NCBI GenBank assembly: GCA_964419095.1
Contig: CAYQOG010000022.1
Span: 1-13,546, forward strand
Length of the DNA: 13,546 bases
DNA from: JAKAVK01 sp964419095
GTDB lineage: Archaea > Micrarchaeota > Micrarchaeia > Micrarchaeales > CABMGC01
Direction of reading: 5' to 3'
Shown here: in pieces, positions 6,158 to 11,224 of the stretch
Layout of the letters: each line of letters begins with the position of its first letter
Position numbering within the stretch: position 1 is the stretch's first letter
Notes under the pieces: model-generated
Told to the model about the DNA's origin: nothing
What the model saw: only the letters and a program-made list of their open reading frames with translations
Database searches by the model: none
Made by a program: the position numbers and the translations under genes

Positions 6158-6736
6158 TCAAACCCTGAGTATGTGTCGCTGCGCAGACCTTACGCTCGGC
6201 CTATTCTGCATCGTGCCGAATCCCTTCATGCGCATTCCCCTGTGCTTGAGGCCAGAACTTGTAAGTCCCCGGTATGCCCTTCCCTTTGCTTTGACTATGC
6301 CTGCATAGTAGGGATCGCTGGTTATCGCAGGATGCGACTTGTCGAGAAGGATGGCCTCGAAGAATTTGTAGGATCCGTCCTCTCCTACGTAATAAGAATT
6401 CAATACTTCGCAGTTGGAGAACCTCCTTGCGGCCCTATCTTCTGCTATGGACTGCAGTGACTTCCTCATCGCGAAGAACCTTCCGTTCTTCGAAGGCTTT
6501 CTTCCTCCGCGAACCTTCTGCCTTTTCCTCAGCCCTCGCTCGACCTTGACCCGTGCGACAACCACTCCTTCTTTGGCTTTGTATCCGAGCTTCCTTGCCC
6601 GGGCAATGTTCGTGGGTCTCTCTATCCTCGCCACCGCCGGCTCATTCCTCCACTCAGTGATCCTTCTCTTGAGTATCTCGCTTCTCTGGGCGTATTCCTC
6701 CTGGAAGGTTCTGTCTATATGTTGGTAGATTCCCAT
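6158..6736 (-). CDS. rpl15e: 50S ribosomal protein eL15
   Basis: eL15 is an archaeal/eukaryotic large-subunit protein that wraps 23S rRNA. The roughly 192-residue sequence shows the family blocks RARKLGYKAKEGVVVARVKV (about 46-65), RKRQKVRGGRKPSKNGRFF, the signature SIAEDRAARRFSNCEVLNSY (about 95-114), YVGEDGSYKFFEAILLDKSH and RGLTSSGLKHRGMRMKG, ending RPSVRSAQRHILRV. I chose ATG 6736 because MGIYQHI aligns with homologs; an in-frame GTG at 6745 would add three residues and is closer to a GGATG element at about 6760, so it cannot be ruled out. About 120 bases without a gene separate it from the upstream orphan gene. Pcc1 follows within about 21 bases. Confidence 0.95.
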   Translation of the reverse strand: MGIYQHIDRTFQEEYAQRSEILKRRITEWRNEPAVARIERPTNIARARKLGYKAKEGVVVARVKVERGLRKRQKVRGGRKPSKNGRFFAMRKSLQSIAEDRAARRFSNCEVLNSYYVGEDGSYKFFEAILLDKSHPAITSDPYYAGIVKAKGRAYRGLTSSGLKHRGMRMKGFGTMQNRPSVRSAQRHILRV

Positions 6737-6867
6737 GAATATCACTGTGTGCCGTCATCCTTTCAAAAGCAAAAGACGAATCCTTGCACCTTATGGTAGT
6801 ATATGTTTCAATACCTTTTTAATGGTTGTTATACTGAGCCTGCCAAGAGGATCTGCAATGCAAAATA

Positions 6868-7260
6868 TCATAGGTTCTGCCAATGCAGCCGTATGAGCTC
6901 CTGCCTCCTTTCCTCTTCAAGAGAGTGCGACGCTCCCAGGACGAGCTTCCCTTTCAGTGTCAACCCAAAAGCATCATCGCTATCAGAAAGAAGCCCTTTG
7001 GCGGCAAGCTGCCTCCCCGCCTCCGCCGCTTTTGCAAATATGCCTTCTGTGTCCGTGAACCCAAGCCTTACAAGCTCCCCTGCCCGCAAATCCAATACAA
7101 TTGTGGAGTTGATGCCAAAATCTAACCTTACCTCTCTTCCCTGTGCCCCCTCGATGTGGACATAGTCAAGAAAGGCCCTCTCGTTGACGGTGAGCTTCCT
7201 CGCCATGTCTTCCCTCTCAGTTCTGGAGAGCATCTGTCTGGGTTCCGCAACGCGTGCCAT
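6868..7260 (-). CDS. conserved-looking hypothetical protein beside primase
   Basis: I do not recognise this 130-residue protein. It is soluble and highly charged, with no signal peptide or membrane segment. Residues about 11-30 form a charged helix (RTEREDMARKLTVNERAF). Residues about 45-70 are strand-rich (VRLDFGINSTIVLDLRAGEL). The segment AGRQLAAKGLLSDSDDAFGLTLKGKLVLG (split near residues 80-110) resembles the helix and wing of a winged-helix domain, so nucleic-acid binding is possible but unproven. ATG 7260 is preferred over a TTG at 7269 because GGAGG lies nine bases before the ATG. It follows PriS by 39 bases with a TATA-like TTTATATA in the gap, so it may be co-transcribed or separately promoted. 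Archaeal PriS neighbours are sometimes GINS subunits, but I see no GINS features. Confidence 0.7.
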   Translation of the reverse strand: MARVAEPRQMLSRTEREDMARKLTVNERAFLDYVHIEGAQGREVRLDFGINSTIVLDLRAGELVRLGFTDTEGIFAKAAEAGRQLAAKGLLSDSDDAFGLTLKGKLVLGASHSLEEERRQELIRLHWQNL

Positions 7261-7288
7261 AGGATTCAACCTCCATATTCTTTGTTTC

Positions 7289-7297
7289 TATATAAAC
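7289..7297 (-). promoter_or_regulatory. TATA-like box and Shine-Dalgarno before the orphan gene
   Basis: The minus strand reads GTTTATATA just after the PriS stop codon, about 30 bases before the ATG at 7260. A GGAGG at about 7274-7270 lies nine bases before that ATG. Together they support a separate promoter and fix the start, although read-through from PriS is also possible. Confidence 0.35.
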
Positions 7298-7299
7298 AT

Positions 7300-8455
7300 T
7301 TACTTCTGCAGCAATTCCAGTATCTTCGCATAGCCTTTTAGGTAGAGGTAAACTCCGACGTAAATGGGCACCTTTATGTTCCCGCCGTAAGGCCCAAACT
7401 TCAATCCGTTCATGTAAATCTCGAAATTCGTGTTTGCGGATATCGTCAATTCTCCCCTCCTGAATGCAATCGCATCCTTCATCGGGTCGAACTTCTCTAG
7501 CTCCGATACCCCGCCCACGGTCTTTGCTATTAGTCCGGTTTCTCCGTGCAGCGAGTTCGGGAGCCTAATCAGGTGCGACGTGTCGTTTGTCACGTTCCTG
7601 TCTATCCTGTCGCTCTGCTTTATCGTCAAATTCTCCATGATCTTTTTCCAGAAGTCCGCCTTGTTCTTTATGTAGACCATGTCCCAGTTGCCGCTGTTTA
7701 TGCCCATCTGTATGAGTGCCTTCTTCCTGAAGATGACATTGGCGGTCTGCTTCTCTATCCCTAATTCCATCATCGCCTCCACGCCTTTGTCTGCTATCGC
7801 AAGGAAGTGCCTAGCCATCTTGCCGCCCCAGCCTCTGTCCGTCTGCTTCGGACCGCTCAAGGACTTGCCACGCATGCCAAGCGTCGGAAAGAAGTCCTGC
7901 ATCTCCACGCCTATTCCAGAAATGTAGTCGGTTATCTCCTTCCTTGCATTTCCGTCAAGTGACAATGTTGCCTTGTCGTTAACGTGGACGTGGTAGCCGC
8001 GATTGCCCGAGAAGTTTATGCTTATCTCCTTTTGCGAAAAGCCAAAGTCCGGAATGAGGAAATCCTCGACGAGTTTCATCGTTTCCGCTTTGACGGAGTT
8101 GAAGCAATTCCTGCAGACCCATCCCCTTCCGTGGCCTTTCTGGCATGGAAGATTCATGTCAGTGGAATCGAGGTCGAAGACCAGCTCTGCACCGAGCCAC
8201 CCTTTCTGCTCCATCGGCCTTCCGGACGGGAACCTGTAATACGAAGAGGAATAGGAAACATATGGAGGGGCCTCGCGTATCAGGTATTTNNNNNNNNNNA
8301 CCGCTGAAGGAGAGATGCCTGAAGGCGATCTTCCTCTCGAAAGTGCCCACCCCGAATTCGCGCTGCTCGGGCTTGTCCGGCCGTATCTCTACATTCCCGC
8401 GATAGTAATCGGACATCATCCCTTTTACAAAGGCGATGCCCTTCTCGTCCAGCAT
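7300..8455 (-). CDS. priS: DNA primase small (catalytic) subunit PriS, interrupted by an N run
   Basis: PriS makes RNA primers for DNA replication with PriL. The N-terminal piece (8455-8300, 52 residues) contains REFGVG and RHLSFSG. After ten Ns, the frame resumes at 8289 with KYLIREAPPYVSYSSSYYRF and runs 329 residues to the stop. Catalytic motifs are intact: FDLDSTD with the paired Asp (8175-8167), zinc-binding Cys-His-Cys-Cys within CQKGHGRGWVCRNC, the nucleotide-binding SGNRGYH, and RLPNSLHGETGLIAK near the end. Ten Ns put the two halves out of frame. Homolog spacing suggests about five missing residues, so the N run is a nominal placeholder, not a real break. ATG 8455 has no Shine-Dalgarno site but lies about 30 bases from a TTTTTTAA element, suggesting a leaderless mRNA. 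It is divergent from the membrane protein gene at 8565. Confidence 0.93.
8290..8299. other. assembly gap (ten Ns) inside priS
   Basis: Ten unknown bases interrupt the primase gene. Reading frames on either side differ by one base when ten bases are assumed. The encoded protein continues naturally across it, so the true gap is probably a multiple of three, near 15 bases. Confidence 0.95.
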
Positions 8456-8528
8456 TGCGACCGTTAAGATGTGAGAGGCTCTGTTAAAAAAGGGTATCGC
8501 TCAGCTCCCTGCCCCTAACGTGAAAGGC

Positions 8529-8538
8529 CTTATAAATA
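8529..8538 (+). promoter_or_regulatory. TATA box for the small membrane protein
   Basis: CTTATAAATA lies about 27 bases before the ATG at 8565, the spacing expected for a nearly leaderless archaeal transcript. The divergent primase promoter probably lies in the same 109-base gap, around 8484-8491 on the other strand. Confidence 0.5.
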
Positions 8539-8564
8539 TTATTATTGTAGTGGTAAAAGAGGCC

Positions 8565-8975
8565 ATGGCAGGAAACCTACAGCAACATTGATACTCTGCC
8601 TCTTGGGCGGTCTCTTCATGATCGGAGGCGGAGTCCTTACGGTAGGGATAGGATCATTCACAAGCAGCATAGTCTCCAACACAAACGGGGCATACACCGT
8701 CAACGGGCATAATGTCAGCAGTTCATCTGCGGCAGGAGCGATAGGCGAGCTGATAGGCACAGACGGCTACATTGGCGTAGTCGCAGGCATAATAGTGCTC
8801 ATTGCCGGGTATACTCGCATTCACCAGTGCGCCTGCAAACTCGGGCAGGGTAAAGATCTTCGGCGTCGTAGCGCTCCTCTTCTCTCCCATAAGCCTGCTC
8901 AACGGCGGCGGATTCATAATCGGATTCATCCTCGCCCTGATAGGCAGCATAATGGCGCTGGTATACAAGGGCTGA
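8565..8975 (+). CDS. small four-helix membrane protein with two compensating frame errors
   Basis: Read strictly, the ATG at 8565 hits a stop after eight codons, a second frame opens at 8588 (TTG), and it loses its hydrophobic pattern after about 8810. Adding one A in the AAA at 8572-8574 and removing the T at 8810 gives a continuous 136-residue protein ending at the TGA 8973-8975. It has predicted membrane segments at about 8-30, 69-87, 96-112 and 115-133. The loop between the first two is Ser/Asn/Gly-rich (TSSIVSNTNGAYTVNGHN) and probably outside the cell. The layout resembles small archaeal proteins with a GKPTATLIL-like start and Gly-rich helices, but I cannot name the family. The two errors cancel and lie close to the N run, so sequencing error is more likely than decay. 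Confidence 0.6.
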
Positions 8976-9023
8976 GCATTGCCATTGCATTGCGCCAGCG
9001 GCACCGAAGTTCGACCCGAGCAG

Positions 9024-9058
9024 TTTTAAACCTTGTTTTTGCATAGTTGTACGGAGGA
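9024..9058 (+). promoter_or_regulatory. TATA-like element and Shine-Dalgarno before the sugar-phosphate mutase
   Basis: TTTTAAA (9024-9030) lies about 40 bases before the GTG at 9069, and GGAGGA (9053-9058) lies ten bases before it. The Shine-Dalgarno site decides the start: an ATG at 9059 abuts it and is out of frame, and a TTG at 9033 in frame lies upstream of it. Confidence 0.5.
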
Positions 9059-9068
9059 ATGGATTTTC

Positions 9069-10448
9069 GTGAGCAACGGCAGCAACACCTTTACAATAAA
9101 GAACAGCGTCTTCAGGTCCTATGACATAAGGGGAATATACCCAAGCGAGATAAACGAGGAGTTTGCCAAGAGGATCGGAAAAGCTTTCGGTTCATACATG
9201 GGCAAAGGGAAGAAGGTGCTAGTGGGCAGGGACCTCAGGATCAGCGGAACCAGTCTCACGGAAAAGCTCGTGAATGGCGTGCGCAGCACTGGCACAAATG
9301 TCGTGTACGCCGGAATGATACCGACGCCTCTTCTATACTTTGCAATTTCGCACTACAAGCTCGATGGCGGCATATCAGTAACGGCCAGCCACAATCCTCC
9401 CGAATGGAACGGCTTCAAGGTCTGCAAGAATGATGCGCTTGTGATAGGGCTGGGATCAGGTCTCGAAGAACTCAGGGAGATGGTAAAGAAGAATTCTTTC
9501 ACGAAGCAGAAAGGGGGATCGATGGAGGACAGGAGCAAGCAGATAATGGCCGATTACCTGGACCATCTTGAGAAGAAAGTGGAATCGCTTGACGGGCTTT
9601 CCATTGGAATAGATCCAGGAGGCGGCGCATATTCCGAAATCGGCAGCCGGCTCTTGAGGAAGAAGGGCGCAGAAGTCTATCCTATAAACGACACTCCTGA
9701 CGGTACCTTTTCCTTAAGGTCTCCCGAGCCAAACCGGGAGAGCATAGCCCCGCTAATAGAGATGGTAAAGTCGAAAGGGCTTGACATCGGCGTCGCATTC
9801 GACGGCGACGGCGACCGCGTGATCTTCGTGACTGAAAATGGAAAGATGATTGCCGGAGACATCATACTTGCGCTTCTGGTCAAGGAGTACCTGAAACCAG
9901 GGGAGAAAGTCGTGTATGAAATCTCGTGCTCCTCTGCGGTCGAGGACGAGATAGCGGCGAGGAAAGGAGTGCCTGTGCTGACGAAAGTCGGGCATTCGCA
10001 CCTAAAGGAAAACATGAAACTGAAGAATTGCAGGTTCGGCGGGGAGATATCGGGGCACATCTACTTCCAGGAGACTTACGGCGCCGAGGACGGGCTCTTC
10101 GCGGCGCTCAAGGTGGCGGAGCTGGTAAAAAGGAGCGGGAAGAAGTTCTCTCAATTGGTAGACTCGCTCCCGCATTACGAGAACATGTACGAGGAATTCG
10201 ATGCGGACGACAGGACAAAGCAGAAGGTAATGGATGCCATAACACAATCGCTGATGCTGAGCGGCCAGAAAGTGGACACATTCGAAGGGACAAAGGTAAG
10301 GACGGACAAGGGATGGTATCTCCTCAGGGTATCGAATACGACTCCAAAGATAAAATGCAGGGTGGAGGCGAAGAGCAAGGCCGAGGCAGCGAAACTGCTG
10401 GAGACCGCAAGGAAGGAATTCGAAGCCGCCTACAAAAAGGCCAAGTAG
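9069..10448 (+). CDS. phosphomannomutase/phosphoglucomutase (alpha-D-phosphohexomutase family)
   Basis: This 459-residue cytoplasmic enzyme interconverts hexose 1- and 6-phosphates, feeding sugar nucleotides for glycans. All four domains are present with their signature sites: the phosphoserine loop TASHNPPEWNG with Ser107, the metal-binding loop DGDGDR at 245-250, the sugar-recognition loop GEISGH at 325-330, and the phosphate-binding RVSNTTP at 420-426. The GE(M/I)SGH form favours mannose/glucose phosphate over glucosamine phosphate, where GlmM usually has a GGE.SGH variant; the exact substrate is inferred. Length is normal. GTG 9069 is chosen on the GGAGGA site and because VFRSYDIRGIYP follows as in homologs. 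It may supply glycan precursors for the surface protein nearby, but nothing in the sequence links them directly. It ends at a hairpin terminator. Confidence 0.93.
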   Translation: MSNGSNTFTIKNSVFRSYDIRGIYPSEINEEFAKRIGKAFGSYMGKGKKVLVGRDLRISGTSLTEKLVNGVRSTGTNVVYAGMIPTPLLYFAISHYKLDGGISVTASHNPPEWNGFKVCKNDALVIGLGSGLEELREMVKKNSFTKQKGGSMEDRSKQIMADYLDHLEKKVESLDGLSIGIDPGGGAYSEIGSRLLRKKGAEVYPINDTPDGTFSLRSPEPNRESIAPLIEMVKSKGLDIGVAFDGDGDRVIFVTENGKMIAGDIILALLVKEYLKPGEKVVYEISCSSAVEDEIAARKGVPVLTKVGHSHLKENMKLKNCRFGGEISGHIYFQETYGAEDGLFAALKVAELVKRSGKKFSQLVDSLPHYENMYEEFDADDRTKQKVMDAITQSLMLSGQKVDTFEGTKVRTDKGWYLLRVSNTTPKIKCRVEAKSKAEAAKLLETARKEFEAAYKKAK

Positions 10449-10467
10449 CTTTTTCTAGAGGAAAAAG
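10449..10467. terminator. bidirectional terminator hairpin between convergent genes
   Basis: A perfect seven-base inverted repeat, CTTTTTC and GAAAAAG, encloses a five-base loop (TAGAG). It begins at the base after the mutase TAG stop and ends two bases before the stop of the convergent membrane gene. On either strand the transcript carries a U-rich run, which suits archaeal termination in both directions. Confidence 0.6.
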
Positions 10468-10469
10468 AA

Positions 10470-11081
10470 TCAAGGCGCCATTGCGAGCTGCGTAGGCACG
10501 GAGACTATTGCAAGGCCTAATGCAAGGGAGCTTGCAAGTATGAGTATGAAGAGGAATGCGACTGCAAAGACCGGCCATACGCCGTCGTTTATCTTGTGGC
10601 CAAGATCGATCTTGTCAAGCAGCAGGGTCATCGGATACGCCATTATGCCTGTCAATCCGAAAAGGGTGTAAAGCGTCAGGAGAACTCCTGGTATCTGCGT
10701 GAGGCTGAGGTGGTATCCCTGATAGCCGTAGTATATCGTCATAAGCCCCAGAAGCAGCGCGAAGAACCCTATCGGCTGCGTGTCTATGTCAGAGCGCACC
10801 GCGAATGCAAATGAAACGAAGAGAATTCCGGCAAGCGTGAATATGTCATAGAATAATATGTTGTAGCTGCCCGGCAGAGGCCAGACGAACTGCCCGTAGA
10901 AGCCGCTTATTATAATATAGAATCCCAACGCAGCGAGGGGTATCGATGCTCCCTTGAGACTCCTGTAATGCTTCCTTCCCCTCTTGTACAGGAAATAGGA
11001 CCGCACGGCCATGCTTGCTATGATAAGACCCGCAAATCCGGTGACAAAGAGCTGGCTTATCAGAATGTCTACAAAGGCCAT
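10470..11081 (-). CDS. six-helix membrane protein, DUF981-like
   Basis: The roughly 203-residue protein is almost entirely hydrophobic, with about six membrane segments (near residues 7-26, 46-65, 74-94, 102-120, 130-150 and 168-195) and short loops. The stretch GQFVWPLPGSYNILFYDIF (about 63-81) resembles the hallmark of DUF981, an archaeal membrane family of unknown function; I recognise it from memory and cannot verify it. A basic loop, YKRGRKHYRSLKG, follows the first helix and is probably cytoplasmic. ATG 11081 is preferred; a TTG lies one codon earlier. The palindromic TTTATAAA at 11114-11121 sits about 33 bases upstream, with no Shine-Dalgarno site, so the mRNA is probably nearly leaderless. 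It is divergent from the surface protein gene. Confidence 0.75.
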   Translation of the reverse strand: MAFVDILISQLFVTGFAGLIIASMAVRSYFLYKRGRKHYRSLKGASIPLAALGFYIIISGFYGQFVWPLPGSYNILFYDIFTLAGILFVSFAFAVRSDIDTQPIGFFALLLGLMTIYYGYQGYHLSLTQIPGVLLTLYTLFGLTGIMAYPMTLLLDKIDLGHKINDGVWPVFAVAFLFILILASSLALGLAIVSVPTQLAMAP

Positions 11082-11113
11082 CAAGCATCTTGCTGACTAA
11101 TACAAAGCAATTA

Positions 11114-11121
11114 TTTATAAA
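11114..11121 (-). promoter_or_regulatory. TATA box for the DUF981-like gene
   Basis: TTTATAAA, 33 bases before the ATG at 11081 on the minus strand. The same perfect palindrome recurs 66 bases away for the divergent surface protein gene. Confidence 0.55.
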
Positions 11122-11179
11122 GGTTGGCAAGCTCTTGGGTTTGGGTATGTATTGAGGAAATGCAGATGCTCTAGTCAAG

Positions 11180-11187
11180 TTTATAAA
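11180..11187 (+). promoter_or_regulatory. TATA box for the surface protein gene
   Basis: TTTATAAA, about 38 bases before the ATG at 11225. An AAAGGAAG element at 11211-11218 lies a few bases before the ATG and would act as the ribosome binding site in a leader of roughly 15-20 bases. Confidence 0.55.
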
Positions 11188-11224
11188 TCTTGACAACAAC
11201 CAGATTCACAAAAGGAAGACCCAT

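Noticed and set aside
6746..6867. Small RNA (tRNA or C/D box guide) in the gap before eL15
   Set aside because: No cloverleaf or paired C and D boxes could be found; only AT-rich promoter-like sequence is visible.
6868..7260. GINS subunit next to primase
   Set aside because: The position would suit it, but neither the A nor the B domain pattern of GINS is visible in this protein.
9926..10495. 189-residue plus-strand frame overlapping the mutase
   Set aside because: It is highly Arg/Gly/Glu-rich and lies inside the well-defined mutase frame in another phase.
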